A stretch of DNA of 64,000 bases from Streptomyces ruber (GCF_014648075.1 NZ_BMQK01000012.1:124001-188000), one strand, 5' to 3'. Counted from the stretch's first letter, positions 50,923 to 60,492 are shown. Notes: a model not told the origin generated them from the letters alone. Made by a program: numbers and translations.

Positions 50923-51570
50923 GTGAGAGAGACAGAACCCACGGGCCCGCTGCGGGCGCGTATCCGGGCGGGGGACCGTGCGGCGTTCGCCGACCTGTAC
51001 GACGCATACGCGCGGGCGGTCTACAGCCATGCCCTGCGGTTGACCGGCAACTGGTCGGAGGCGGAGGAAACCGTGTCCGAGACCTTCCTCGCCGCCTGGC
51101 GCACCCGGGAGACACTGGAGCCCGAAGGCGGCTCGCTCAAACCCTGGCTGTTCGGCATCGCCACCCACCGGGCGCACAACGCCAACCGCGGTCTGCGCCG
51201 CCGGATCTCCTTCCTGTCCAGCTATCCGCCCCCGCCGCCGGTCCCGGACTTCGCCGACGAGACGGCGGGCCGGATCGACGACGCCCGCCGCCTCGCGGCG
51301 GTCCACGGCGCTCTGCGGAAACTGCGGCGTCAGGACCGGGAGGTGATCGCCCTGTGCGTGGCGGCCGGGCTGGACTACGCGGAGGCGGCCGAAGCACTCG
51401 GCGTCCCGGTCGGAACGGTGCGTTCACGGCTGTCGCGGGCCCGCGCGCGACTGGCCCGGCTCAGTTCCGGCCCGTCCGGCCGAAAGAAGGGGGAACCGAC
51501 GGGCTCCCGCGGAGCGGTGGAAGGTGGGGCCGCGTTCGCGGCCCTGTTCGTGCAGGAGGAAACCCGATGA
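50923..51570 (+). CDS. ECF-type RNA polymerase sigma factor
   Basis: From GTG 50923 a 215-residue sigma factor. Region 2: AFADLYDAYARAVYSHALRL with SEAEETVSETFLAAWRTRET (promoter -10 recognition). Region 4: LRRQDREVIALCVAAGLDYA and EAAEALGVPVGTVRSRLSRARARLA-type HTH (-35 recognition). The start overlaps no other gene; the frame is open to 50905. Its stop overlaps the next gene's ATG (ATGA), and that gene product probably acts with it as a membrane partner. Typically responds to an envelope or stress signal. Confidence 0.9.
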   Translation: MRETEPTGPLRARIRAGDRAAFADLYDAYARAVYSHALRLTGNWSEAEETVSETFLAAWRTRETLEPEGGSLKPWLFGIATHRAHNANRGLRRRISFLSSYPPPPPVPDFADETAGRIDDARRLAAVHGALRKLRRQDREVIALCVAAGLDYAEAAEALGVPVGTVRSRLSRARARLARLSSGPSGRKKGEPTGSRGAVEGGAAFAALFVQEETR

Positions 51571-52628
51571 ACGCCGACGACCGACCCGATGCCGGCTTCC
51601 CTCTCAGCGAGGCCGAGGAACTGCTGGCGACCGCCGGCGGCTGGGACCTCCCGCCGGACCGCCACCTCCATCACAGGGAAGTCCTGATGCAGCAGATCGA
51701 CCACGACAGTGTTCCGGCCGCGGGAACGAGCCCGGCGCCGCGCCGCCGCCGGATGCTGCGCCCCGCCGTGTTGCTGCCCGTCGCGTCCGTGGCACTGGCC
51801 GCAGCCCTCGTGGCCACCGTCCTCGGCGGTGACCGCGACCCCGGGCCGGCCGTGGAAGCCGGGTCCGGCATCGCGACGGCGAACAGCGCCTCCATCACCC
51901 TCGACCGGATCGCCACGGCGGCCATGGCGACCGGTGCGGCACCGGTGCGGGACGACCAGTTCGTGTACATGAAGAGGATGGTCCGTGAGAACACGGGCAC
52001 CTTCACCGGCCCCGTGCGCCTGGGGGCCCTGCACCAGGACGAGACCTGGATGTCGCAGGAGCCCGGTCCTGTCACCACCGCCGGGTGGGGGCGCCAGACC
52101 GGGAAGGACGCGGTGATGCCCGGTCAGCTGGTTCCCATCACGCAACCGGACCCCGTCGCAGCGGGGATCGACCGTCCCACGTACAAGTGGCTGGCCTCGC
52201 TGCCCACCGACCCCGACGCCCTGCTGGAGCTGCTGTACGACCAGGTCGAGGCGGGCGAGGACGAGTCGAGGGACCAGGCCGTCTTCAGCAGGATCGGGAA
52301 CCTGCTGTACTCCACGGTCATGCCTCCCGCGAACGCCGCCGCCTTCTACGGGGCGGTCGAACGGATCCCCGGTGTGACCGTCGTGCCCGACGCTGTGGAC
52401 GCCGTGGGCCGTCATGGCATCGGCATCACACGCGACGACCCCTCCTCCGCGACACGGGACGAGTGGATCTTCGACGAGGACACCCTCGCCTACCTCGGTT
52501 CGCGCTCTTACATCACGCACGACGAGGCCAGGGGCATCACGACGGACACACTCTACGGAACGGACGCCGTCATCCAGCACACCGTCGTCGACCGGTACGG
52601 CACGGTGTCCGAGCGGAGCGACGGCTGA
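51567..52628 (+). CDS. CU044_5270 family protein (membrane partner of ECF sigma factor)
   Basis: A 353-residue protein with one transmembrane helix after a short cytoplasmic tail (PAVLLPVASVALAAALVATV) and an extracytoplasmic domain: ITLDRIATAAMATGAAPVRD, QFVYMKRMVRENTG, LASLPTDPDALLELLYDQVE, and NLLYSTVMPPANAAAFYGAV and IPGVTVVPDAVDAVGRHGIG. This is the CU044_5270 family, which in actinomycetes is encoded right after a SigE-like ECF factor. It may sense a surface signal or restrain the sigma factor, although a zinc anti-sigma motif is not visible. ATG overlaps the sigma gene stop. Confidence 0.85.
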   Translation: MNADDRPDAGFPLSEAEELLATAGGWDLPPDRHLHHREVLMQQIDHDSVPAAGTSPAPRRRRMLRPAVLLPVASVALAAALVATVLGGDRDPGPAVEAGSGIATANSASITLDRIATAAMATGAAPVRDDQFVYMKRMVRENTGTFTGPVRLGALHQDETWMSQEPGPVTTAGWGRQTGKDAVMPGQLVPITQPDPVAAGIDRPTYKWLASLPTDPDALLELLYDQVEAGEDESRDQAVFSRIGNLLYSTVMPPANAAAFYGAVERIPGVTVVPDAVDAVGRHGIGITRDDPSSATRDEWIFDEDTLAYLGSRSYITHDEARGITTDTLYGTDAVIQHTVVDRYGTVSERSDG

Positions 52629-52844
52629 CGCAGGGCGCCGAGCGGTACGTCCCCGGTGCACACCGGGGACGTACCGCCACGGTGACCGCGCCGGCCGTGC
52701 GCGCCGATACCTGCGTGGGCGACGCAGACGGCGTGGACGACGTCGGAGAACTGCTGGCCCCACGCGGTCGTGGGCGCCGTCGTGGTCCTCGGCAGGAGAG
52801 CGGTCGCACTCGTCGCGGGCCTGCCTCCGAGGAGCCCGCCCAGC

Positions 52845-52972
52845 TCAGGCAGCGGTGTCCCGGGACGTGAACACGCAGAACTCGTTCCCCTCGGGATCTG
52901 CCATGTCGTCCCCGGCCTGCGCGACCGCCAGCTTGGCGACGACGAACGCACCATCGTCCACGAGAACGTCGC
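52845..52972 (-). pseudogene. VOC/glyoxalase family protein, C-terminal fragment
   Basis: The minus strand reads KLAVAQAGDDMADPEGNEFC then VFTSRDTAA and stop, the typical last strand of VOC-superfamily proteins (MADPEGNEFC, with the metal-ligand Glu). The rest of the gene is missing; on the plus side, the C-terminal codons of another gene (DWIETAVDTGKVDVDGALAR) begin near 52984, so a recombination joined the two. Confidence 0.65.
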
Positions 52973-53074
52973 CCGGGTCCGGGCGACGCTATGGACTGGA
53001 TCGAGACGGCCGTCGACACCGGCAAGGTGGACGTCGACGGCGCACTGGCCCGGCTCCTGCAAGGCGAGTAGGCG

Positions 53075-53503
53075 GTGCCCCGCGCTTCCGAGCGCAGATG
53101 GGCCGCCGCCCGGCGACACGCCGACACCGTCCGGTTCGTGCTCTTCGAGGCCCGCCCGGCCGGCCTGTCCTTCGCTCAGCTGGTCAGGGCCGCCGAGTTG
53201 TCGCCCAGCCAGGTCCGGGCAGGCATCGCCTGCCTGCGGGACATCATCGCCGAACGCTGCTGGCCCCCGCTGATCTGGACCAGGACGGACGGCTACAAGT
53301 TCTGCTCGGACCCGGCCGAGCTCCAGGCATACGAAGTCTCGATCATCCGGGAGAAGCTCACCGAGATCCGCCGGTTCATCACCGGCGTCGTCGCCCCGCA
53401 CGCCGTCCTCCAGCCGAAGGGACGGTGGATCAGACACCTGAACACCCTGCTCAGCTCGGTCGAGTCCACCCTGGACGTGATCGCCGACTACATCGATGCC
53501 TGA
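53075..53503 (+). CDS. RacP-like plasmid protein
   Basis: A 142-residue protein from GTG 53075. ASERRWAAARRHADTVRFVL, FAQLVRAAELSPSQVRAGIA (HTH-like) and YEVSIIREKLTEIRRFITGV match the Streptomyces RacP family found on plasmids and integrative elements; it is usually annotated by name only. The end of an unrelated upstream gene (VDVDGALARLLQGE, stop 53070) precedes it by 4 bp. Suggests plasmid-derived DNA interrupted by the IS5 copy downstream. The molecular role is unknown; a DNA-binding protein is likely. Confidence 0.75.
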   Translation: MPRASERRWAAARRHADTVRFVLFEARPAGLSFAQLVRAAELSPSQVRAGIACLRDIIAERCWPPLIWTRTDGYKFCSDPAELQAYEVSIIREKLTEIRRFITGVVAPHAVLQPKGRWIRHLNTLLSSVESTLDVIADYIDA

Positions 53504-53545
53504 CCGGCGGGGCCGGCCCCGCCCCGTTCTGACGAGGAGGGGACC

Positions 53546-54358
53546 TTGCCGCGCAGGCGCTGCTACCCCTCCGACACATGGGACGACGAATGGGCCATGC
53601 TCGAGCCCCTGCTGCCGACACCGGCCTGCGAAACGAAGGCAGGCGGCCGGCCCGAGAAGCACCCCCGCCGGGAGATCGTGGACGCGATCCGCTACGTCGT
53701 CGACACCGGATGCAAGTGGCGGGCCCTGCCCACTGACTTCCCGCCCTGGCGCACGTGCTACGGGTTCATGGCCCGCTGGGCCGCCGCCGGCATCATCGGA
53801 CAGATCCGTGACTAGCTCCGCAAACGGATCCGCCGCGAAATGGGCAAGGCGCCCGGAACCGGCGCCACCGTCATCGACTCCCAGTCGATCAAAGCCGCCG
53901 AGACCGTCGGCAGGGACTCCCGCGGCTACGACGCCGGCAAGAAAATCAATGGCCGCAAGCGGCACCTGGTCGTGGACACCAAGGGCCTGCCGCTGTTCGT
54001 CATGGTCACCCCGGCCGACATGACCGACCGCAACGCGGCCAGAGAGGTGCTGTTCCGGCTGCGGCTGATGCACCCTGAAATCACCATCGTCTGGGCCGAC
54101 TCCGCCTATGCCGGACAGCTCGTGACCTGGGCGAAGACCCACCTGAACCTGACGATCAAGACCGTCAGCCGCCCGAAGAACACCTCCGGGTTCGTCGTTC
54201 TGCCCCGACGCTGGGTCGTCGAACGCTCACACGCCTGGATCATGCACGCCCGCCGACATGCACGGGACTACGAACGGCTCATCCAGCACTCGGAGTCGCT
54301 CATCACCTGGGCCGCGATCACCATCATGACCAGGCGAATCGCCCGCCGAAGCGGATAG
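53546..54358 (+). pseudogene. IS5-family transposase with one in-frame stop
   Basis: Begins near 53546 with RRRCYPSDTWDDEWAMLEPL and REIVDAIRYVVDTGCKWRAL, reaching FMARWAAAGIIGQIRD, then TAG (53813-53815). The same frame resumes LRKRIRREMGKAPGTGATVI, DSQSIKAAETVG (first Asp), TIVWADSAYAGQLVTWAKTH (second Asp), LPRRWVVERSHAWIMHARRH (Glu) to TAG 54356-54358. A single C-to-T change (CAG to TAG) would explain the break. All catalytic residues are present otherwise, so it is a recent loss. Confidence 0.85.
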
Positions 54359-54715
54359 CCGGACTCCCGCGAAGCGCAACGGGACTGATCGAAACGGTGG
54401 TGACGGTCACCACCGCCACCCAGAGGCCGCCCGATCCCTCGGGCCTGGGCGCAATCCTCCCACCACCACTGGAAGACCGTCAGCGGAACCGCTGAGGTCG
54501 TCGCCGGGGCCACCCGAGCCGCTCCTGTTCAAATCCTGATCTGGGCAAACGCGCAGCTCAGGATTGAAAACAGGCACTCAACTTGTTCTTTAACCTCTGG
54601 CGTCGAACAGGGCGTCGTGCGACGTCACTCACCTGGGGATTCGCCGGACAGGCGGACGGCCTTCGCATGATCCTGCGTTCCGCCACGGAATCAGATTCGT
54701 ACGAAGGCCGCAGAG
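54359..54715. other. Intergenic stretch with inverted repeat
   Basis: No gene supported. TTCAAATCCTGA near 54527 and TCAGGATTGAA near 54560 form an imperfect inverted repeat that may be a terminator or IS end. Nothing else is evident. Confidence 0.35.
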
Positions 54716-55279
54716 GTGAGTGTGCTCGATCAGGATGCCCGGCGGAACGCGTTCGACTTCACGTCACACTTCCGGGAGGACCTGTACGCGTGCCTGACCC
54801 GGCGCGGTGACACCCTGTTCGAGCTCGTGGACGCGCTGCTCTGCGGGAACGGGCTGGTGGCCTCGCCGGTCGACCTGACGCTGCTGGCTGAGCACCGCCG
54901 CGGTCACGGCGCCCTGTATGACGCCCTGAACTGCGGCCGTATCGACGCGGCCGGGTTGCGCCGGGCTCTGGCGGTGCTGCCGCAGCCCAAGGCGGCCGAC
55001 AACCGGCTGGTCCTCGCGGTCGACGTGACCAACTGGCTGCGTCCGGACGCTCCATGCAGCCCGGAGCGACTGTTCTGTCACGTCTACGGGCGCTCGGGTC
55101 GCTCCAGTGACCAGTTCATTTGCGGCTGGCCGTACTCGTTCGTGGCCGCGCTGGAGACCGGCCGAACTTCGTGGTGTCAGTTGCTGGATGCGGTCCGCCT
55201 CGGTCCGGACGACGACGTCGCCGAGGTCACCGCGGCCCAGGTGGCCGGCTCCTGCGGACAGAGCTCCCCAGGTAAGTAG
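54716..55279 (+). pseudogene. IS701-like transposase, 3'-truncated
   Basis: The frame 54716-55279 (187 residues) has the N-terminal block of a large transposase family common in Streptomyces: FREDLYACLTRRGDTLFELV, LVASPVDLTLLAEHRRGHGA, DNRLVLAVDVTNWLRPDAPC (first Asp), ERLFCHVYGRSGRSSDQFIC, GWPYSFVAALETGRTSWCQL and LLDAVRLGPDDDVAEVTAAQ. The family is normally about 450-500 residues; here it ends after VAGSCGQ. The remaining two catalytic residues are missing. Downstream (55280-55601) nothing is recognised. Confidence 0.75.
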
Positions 55280-55601
55280 TCGGCGTCCGCGAGCGGTCGT
55301 GTGGCGCCCATTCTCCCCCGGCCAGCGCCGTGCTGGCCGTCATTTCGGCGGGCACGCCAATGCGACCCAGGACGCGGCGTAGAGCGCAACCTAGGTGTTC
55401 TGTCCACATAGGTTGGTGACAGAGCCCTTATCCGAGAGGCGCCGAGCGCAGCCGCCCGAGCGCCTCAAGTCTGTTTGTCTCAAACACGCGCCACGACCTT
55501 CCTGGACTTGGAAGGGGCGGCCGTGGGGGCGCAGCTTCAGGCGCCGCGCTGTTTCGGCGACAGGCTTTCAGCGACAGCCGCGATGGTCTGAGCGAGGGGG
55601 G

Positions 55602-56006
55602 CTAGCAGGTCCGGGGAATCTGGTCCAGGACTCGAGTGCGGGCGCTGGCCAGGTGCGCAGGCTGGGCCGAACGGAGGGCACGCAGACCAGCTTCGGTGAG
55701 GACTGCCTCGGCTCCACGGCCATCCTGGCCGTGGCGTTCTTTGCGGACGAGGCTGTGTTTGCTCAGCCCATCGATGACGCGCGTGATCCGGGAGGGCGTG
55801 AGGCCGGAGGCGCCGGCGAGGGCGGACATGCGCATGCGGTGGTCGGGGGCTTCGCTCAGGAGTAGCAGGGCGGCGAACTCGGTCATGGTGACGCCTGCAC
55901 GGGTCATGTCTTCTTCCAGTGCGCGTGGCAGGGAGTGGACCAAGCGGCCCAGGCTCTGCCATAGGAGGAGTTCGTCGGGTGTCAGTGGGGCGGCGTGGGC
56001 GTCCAT
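55602..56006 (-). CDS. MarR-family transcriptional regulator
   Basis: A 134-residue MarR protein from ATG 56006: SLGRLVHSLPRALEEDMTRA, TMTEFAALLLLSEAPDHRMR, MSALAGASGLTPSRITRVID (recognition helix), GLSKHSLVRKERHGQDGRGA (wing) and LTEAGLRALRSAQPAHLASA. It is divergent from an alpha/beta-hydrolase and an extended SDR gene, with the perfect palindrome TTGCTTAAGCAA between, a likely operator. It ends RTRVLDQIPRTC, slightly short for the family. Confidence 0.85.
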   Translation of the reverse strand: MDAHAAPLTPDELLLWQSLGRLVHSLPRALEEDMTRAGVTMTEFAALLLLSEAPDHRMRMSALAGASGLTPSRITRVIDGLSKHSLVRKERHGQDGRGAEAVLTEAGLRALRSAQPAHLASARTRVLDQIPRTC

Positions 56007-56047
56007 TCAGCCAGTTTATTTGACGAGGCAAGCAACTAGAGTGATTA

Positions 56048-56059
56048 TTGCTTAAGCAA
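56048..56059. promoter_or_regulatory. Perfect 12-bp palindrome (TTGCTTAAGCAA), likely MarR operator
   Basis: TTGCTTAAGCAA lies between the divergent MarR gene (start 56006) and the hydrolase gene (ATG 56080), flanked by further CAAGCAA/GCAAG half-sites (56029-56063). MarR proteins bind such AT-rich symmetric sites and often repress both neighbours. Confidence 0.65.
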
Positions 56060-56079
56060 GCAAGTTGAGAAGGGGTTCC

Positions 56080-56954
56080 ATGCTGTCTCCTGCATTTGCA
56101 CCTGACGGGTTCGTACATGCCTACGCCCAGGTCAGCAGCGATGTCCGGCTGCACTACGTGATCGGCGGAAGCGGCCCCGCGGTCGCCCTCCTCCACGGAT
56201 GGCCGTTCAGCTGGATCGAGTGGCGCACGGTGATGCCGTTGCTGGCGAGACACGGCTTCACGGTGATCGCGCCTCACCTGCGCGGTTCAGGAGACTCCTC
56301 CATACCGGCCGGGCACTGGAGCAAGCGGGACGAGGCCGAGGACCTGCACCGGCTCCTGCGCCACCTCGGGCACGACCAGGCGTTCGTGGTCGGCACGGAC
56401 GTGGGCACGATGACCGCCCACGCCTGGGCGCAGGCGTACCCGGACGAGGTGTCCCGGCTGGTACTCAGCGAGGCGTTCCTGCCCGGCTTCGGCCTGGAGG
56501 AGCACATGAACCCGGCCACCGGAGGGTCGTGGCACTTCGGCTTCCACGCCCAGAGCGAGCTGGCCGCGATGGTCACCGCGGGCAAGGAGGAGGCGTACCT
56601 GTCGGGGGCTTCTGGTCGATGATGAGCCGCGGCGGCCTCACCGACGCCGACCGCGCCGACCTGTTGCGCACCTACACCGCGCCCGACGCGATGCGCGGCG
56701 GGTTCGAGCACTACGTCACCCTCGTCGACGACGGCCGCGCCGCCCGCAACGCCAACCGCCTCCGTATGCCCGTCCTGGTCTTGAACGGCGAGTTCGGACT
56801 GCCACAGCAGATTCTCCTGGACGGCACCCGGCAGGCAGCGCGCGACGTGCGCGCGGACATCGTGCCCGCCGCCGACCACACCTTCGCCGCTGACAACCCT
56901 GCCTGGACGGCGGAGCGACTCGCACGCTTCTTCACCACCTCCCCCGCCGCCTGA
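56080..56954 (+). pseudogene. Alpha/beta-hydrolase (epoxide-hydrolase-like), frameshifted
   Basis: From ATG 56080 (GAAGGGG upstream): LHYVIGGSGPAVALLHGWPF (HGWP oxyanion loop), VIAPHLRGSGDSSIPAGHWS, LGHDQAFVVGTDVGTMTAHA with the Asp nucleophile in TDVG, as in epoxide hydrolases. The frame breaks in a G-run at 56604-56608; the C-terminal part continues in another frame as FWSMMSRGGLTDADRADLLR, RMPVLVLNGEFGLPQQILLD and VRADIVPAADHTFAADNPAW (catalytic His). The single-base change may be a sequencing error; otherwise the C-terminal His is lost. Followed after about 40 bp by an extended SDR gene. Confidence 0.8.
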
Positions 56955-56995
56955 TGCGCGTCCACCCCGCACCACACCGAAAACGGAGCACCACC

Positions 56996-57901
56996 ATGCA
57001 GATCCTCGTCATCGGCGCCACCGGCTACGCCGGCCGCCGTGTCTCCGCCGCATTGGCCCGCGCAGGACACACCGTCCTGGGCCTGGCCCGCGACACCACC
57101 ACCCCGGCCGCCCGCGATCTCGCGATCAACGAAGTCACCCCTGTACAGGGCGACTTCTCCGAGCCCGACACCTGGCGCGGCCACCTGGACAGCACGGATG
57201 CAGTCGTGCACCTTCTGATGGACATGAGCGACCCGATCGGCGCCGACCAGCGCCTGCTCGCCGAACTCACCGCCGCCCAGGAGCGCGACGGGCGCCACCG
57301 CCACCTGGTGTTCACCACCGGCATCTCCTCCTACGGCCGCACCGGACTACCGCTGATGGACGAGAACACCCCCGGCAACCCCGAAAGCCCCATCGGCTTC
57401 CGCTTCGCCCTGGAGAAGGAACTCGCCGACAGCGGCCTCGCGCACACCGTGGTCCGCCCCGGATTCATGTACGGCGGCCCCGCCACGACCTCCATGACCG
57501 GCCAGTGGTTCGCCGCAGCCGAAGCCGGCAACCCTGTCTTCTACGGCGACACTGCCAAGCGCTGGAGCTGGGTCCACGTCGACGACCTCGCCGACGCCTA
57601 CGTCCGCATCCTCGACAACCCCACCGCCGTGGACGGCGAGGTGTTCGTGATCGCCGACGACCAGCGCCTGACCGCCCTGGACATGCAGTACGCCGCCGGG
57701 CGCGCCGCTGGCTACACCGGCGAGATCACCCTGGAGACCGCCGAGGCGGGCGGCATGATGCAGATGGCCGCCGACCAAGACGAACTCGTCACCAGCGCCA
57801 AGGCCCACCGCCTCCTCGGCTGGCGCCCCCGCCATGCCTCCTTCACCGACGCCCCCGACCGGCACTACCGCGCCTGGAAGGCAGCACAGCCCGCTGCCTG
57901 A
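56996..57901 (+). CDS. NAD-dependent epimerase/dehydratase (extended SDR)
   Basis: A 301-residue extended SDR from ATG 56996: MQILVIGATGYAGRRVSAAL (GxxGxxG), VVHLLMDMSDPIGADQRLLA, HLVFTTGISSYGRTGLPLMD, FALEKELADSGLAHTVVRPG, KRWSWVHVDDLADAYVRILD (motif around the nucleotide-sugar epimerase WVHVDD) and LGWRPRHASF. The active-site YxxxK Tyr is not obvious (FRFALEKELADS instead), as in atypical epimerase-like members. It lies downstream of the hydrolase and is probably controlled by the same MarR protein. Substrate unknown. Confidence 0.8.
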   Translation: MQILVIGATGYAGRRVSAALARAGHTVLGLARDTTTPAARDLAINEVTPVQGDFSEPDTWRGHLDSTDAVVHLLMDMSDPIGADQRLLAELTAAQERDGRHRHLVFTTGISSYGRTGLPLMDENTPGNPESPIGFRFALEKELADSGLAHTVVRPGFMYGGPATTSMTGQWFAAAEAGNPVFYGDTAKRWSWVHVDDLADAYVRILDNPTAVDGEVFVIADDQRLTALDMQYAAGRAAGYTGEITLETAEAGGMMQMAADQDELVTSAKAHRLLGWRPRHASFTDAPDRHYRAWKAAQPAA

Positions 57902-58083
57902 CCCAGCCCCGCCCGAGAGGACCGGCGCCTCGCGAACAGCGCCCGCGTTCCGACGAGCCCACTCAATGCTTCGCAACCCACTGGCGAACTTCACCACGTG
58001 ACAGCGCTTCCATGACGGCCGGGTGCACGAGATAACGCTCGTGCACCCGGCCATCGTCGTCCTTCGAGCCAGAGAGATCCCGC

Positions 58084-59033
58084 GTGGTCCACCGCAACGC
58101 ACCCCTGACCGAAACCGGCCGCCTGCGCCTGGCGCGCTGCGTGGTCGACGATCAATGGCCACTGCGCCGCGCGGCCGAACGCTTCCAGGTCTCGCCCACT
58201 ACGAAGCGGTGGGCCGACCGCTACCGCGAGCAGGGGCCCGCTGGGATGCTGGATCGCTCCAGCCATCCGCACCTCAGCCCGTGGCGCACGCCGACACGTA
58301 CCGAGAGACGCATCATCAAAGTCGCGCCCTGCCGCTGGGGACCGGCCCGCATCGCCTACTTGCTCGGCCTCAATCCCTCCACCGTCCACCGCTTGCTCAG
58401 CCGATACCGAATCGCCCGGCTGGCACATCTGGACCGCGCCACAAGCCGCGTCATCCGACGCTACGAGCACGCCGCACCAGGTGACTTGGTCCACGTCGAC
58501 ATCAAGAAGCTCGGCAACATACCCAACGGCGGCGGCCACCAAGTGCTGGGCCGTCAGGCCGGCCGCAAGAACCGTGCCGGCGGGGGCTACAGCTATGTCC
58601 ACAACGCCGTCGACGATCATTCCCGGCTGGCCTACAGCGAGATCCTTGCCGACGAGAAGAAAGAGACAGCCTCCGCGTTCTGGACCCGGGCGCAGAACTT
58701 CTTCCACCAGTCCGGGATCACCGTCCAGCGCGTCCTGACCGACAACGGCTCCTGCTACCGGTCGCGGACCTGGGCTGACACGCTGGCCGACGCTGGGATC
58801 ACACACAAACGCACCCGCCCTTACCGCCCACAGACCAACGGGAAGGTCGAACGCTTCAACCGCACCCTCCTCGACGAATGGGCCTACGCTAAGCCCTACC
58901 TGAGCGAGCAGGAACGCCGCGACGCGTTAGCCGGGGGTGGCTGCATGGCTACAACCATCACCGGAGACACACCGCCCTCAAGGGGTTGCCACCGGCCAGC
59001 CGCGTCCCCAACCTCTCGGGTCAGTACACCTAG
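58084..59033 (+). pseudogene. IS481-family transposase, frameshifted near the C-terminus
   Basis: From GTG 58084 (HRNAPLTETGRLRLARCVVD): HTH regions QWPLRRAAERFQVSPTTKRW and GPARIAYLLGLNPSTVHRLL, then the DDE core: GDLVHVDIKKLGNIPNGGGH (D), SGITVQRVLTDNGSCYRSRT (D) and RPQTNGKVERFNRTLLDEWA (E). Near 58930 the frame breaks in CCGGGGGTGG; the proper C-terminus WLHGYNHHRRHTALKGLPPA and SRVPNLSGQYT is in the next frame, ending TAG near 59033. The catalytic core is complete, so this looks like recent decay. Bases after 59033 in the first frame are antisense to other genes. Confidence 0.85.
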
Positions 59034-59087
59034 GACGCGACCCAGGGTGCGACCTGAAGGGCAGGCGTGCGCCGGCCGCCCGCCGCG

Positions 59088-59429
59088 CTACTCCAGGACG
59101 CCCAGGGCGGTGTCGGGGCGGCAGTGCGGGCAGGCGTCCACGCCCTCTGCCAGCGCCCGCACCGCCGCCTCCCGCGGCACGCCGTTCGCGCGCTTGCCCG
59201 CCATGTGGCAGCCGCCCGTGTGGACATACACCGCCGGCGTCCGCCCGCCCGGGCTCCGCTCCACCGTCCGCTCCCACGCCGTCGGCCGCGCCGCGGCCCC
59301 CCGTTCCCGCTCCGCCGCCCGCCGCTCTTCCGTCGCCTTTCATCGGCGTACCTGCGCCAGCTGCTGCTCGGCGACGCGTTCGGCGAAGGCCAACAGCTCA
59401 AGACGGGACGGCGGACGAGAATCGGTCAT
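59088..59429 (-). pseudogene. DUF6233-family protein with in-frame TGA at codon 30
   Basis: The minus strand from ATG 59429 reads MTDSRPPSRLELLAFAERVA, EQQLAQVRR, then TGA (59340-59342), then in the same frame KATEERRAAERERGAAARPT and PAVYVHTGGCHMAGKRANGV, ending CPHCRPDTALGVLE, TAG 59088. The C-terminal Cys pattern (GGCHMAG ... CPHCRPDT) is the DUF6233 zinc-ribbon-like motif. The TGA replaces what is probably a Trp codon (TGG). Either a nonsense mutation, a sequencing error, or translation from an internal start. Confidence 0.7.
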
Positions 59430-59532
59430 GTATTCGATTTTATGGGGTGGGTCGTCCGTCATGGCTGGGGGCCGGGCTGCTGTGATCGACCCGCTTGGCC
59501 AGGGCCCGGCGGTGGGCCATGGCCAAGCGAGG

Positions 59533-60492
59533 TCATCCCCAGGACAGGGTCACGTGGCCGTCCTGGCCGGCGCCGGTGGCGAAGTGGGCCCCCTCGCCCG
59601 ACAAGCCGCGTTCGCCGTCCGGGGAGACACGGCCGCTGCTTCCCCTCACACCCCCTCTGCCGCCTTCGCCTCCCGTGCCACCGGTTCCGCCGTCGCCTGC
59701 GCTTCCGGGATGTCCTTGGGTGGCGTGTCCTCCCTTACCGGCCCTCCATTCGGTTGTCGGCGTGCCTGGCGTGCCGGGGTAGCTGGTGCCGGTTGCGGCG
59801 CCTGTGCAGCGTCCCTGGCCGCCGGTGCCGCTGGACGCCAGGGCACCGTCGGCACCGGCGGCGGCGTTCTTCCCCTCGGTGTATCCGCTCGCCCGTCCGC
59901 CGCCGTATCCGCCCTTCCCGGCCTTCCCGGCCTGGCCGCCCTTTCCGCCGCCGGCTGTGGCGGGGGTGCTGCCGTCGGGGAGGGTGAGGGTACTGGCCTG
60001 GCCGTCGCCGCCGGCGTCTCCGTCCTTGCCGTCCACGCCGCGGTTGCCGTAGGCGGCCCTGTTGCCCTGGCCGCCGGCTCCGAAGTCGCCGCCGAGACCG
60101 TTGGCTCCGCCCCGGCCCACGGTGATGGTCAGGCTGCTGCCTGCGGTGACCGGCACGGTGCATACCGTGTGGGCGCCGCCGCCACCGCCGCCGCCAGGAC
60201 TGCCCGCACCGCCGCTGCCGCCTTCGCCTCCCCCCGCGTTGCGGCTTCCGGCGCCGCCGGAGCCGCCGCCGGAGCCGCCTGCGCCGCCGGCGCCGCCGCC
60301 TCCGGCGCCCCAGAGGGCGACGGTGAGTGAGGAGACGCCCGCGGGCACGGTGAAGGTGCTCTTTCCGGGAAATTCGTAGTCTTTGGTGTGGCTGGGGGCT
60401 GCTTGTGCGGATGGGGTCAGGGCAGGGAGGACGGCGAGGGCAGCGAGGGCTGCCAGCAGTCGTGCTTTCCCGGCCTGGACATGCTGTGTCAC
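59533..60492 (-). CDS. Secreted glycine-rich protein (paralogue A)
   Basis: A 319-residue protein from GTG 60492. Signal peptide LLAALAALAVLPALTPSAQA; a start domain STFTVPAGVSSLTVALWGAG; then more than half Gly in runs, broken by AHTVCTVPVTAGSSLTITVG (Cys) and STLTLPDGSTPATAGGGKGG, ending FATGAGQDGHVTLSWG. The repeated AGG/GGS stretches resemble structural collagen-like or PE-PGRS-like proteins but no family is certain. A second paralogue with the same order of blocks lies upstream on the same strand. Many Pro/Gly antisense open frames here are shadows. Confidence 0.78.
   Translation of the reverse strand: MTQHVQAGKARLLAALAALAVLPALTPSAQAAPSHTKDYEFPGKSTFTVPAGVSSLTVALWGAGGGGAGGAGGSGGGSGGAGSRNAGGGEGGSGGAGSPGGGGGGGAHTVCTVPVTAGSSLTITVGRGGANGLGGDFGAGGQGNRAAYGNRGVDGKDGDAGGDGQASTLTLPDGSTPATAGGGKGGQAGKAGKGGYGGGRASGYTEGKNAAAGADGALASSGTGGQGRCTGAATGTSYPGTPGTPTTEWRAGKGGHATQGHPGSAGDGGTGGTGGEGGRGGVRGSSGRVSPDGERGLSGEGAHFATGAGQDGHVTLSWG

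Noticed and set aside
58084..60330. A 748-codon plus-strand open frame beginning with the IS481 transposase
   Set aside because: Only the first ~285 codons are transposase; the rest runs antisense through DUF6233 and the glycine-rich gene and is a composition artefact.
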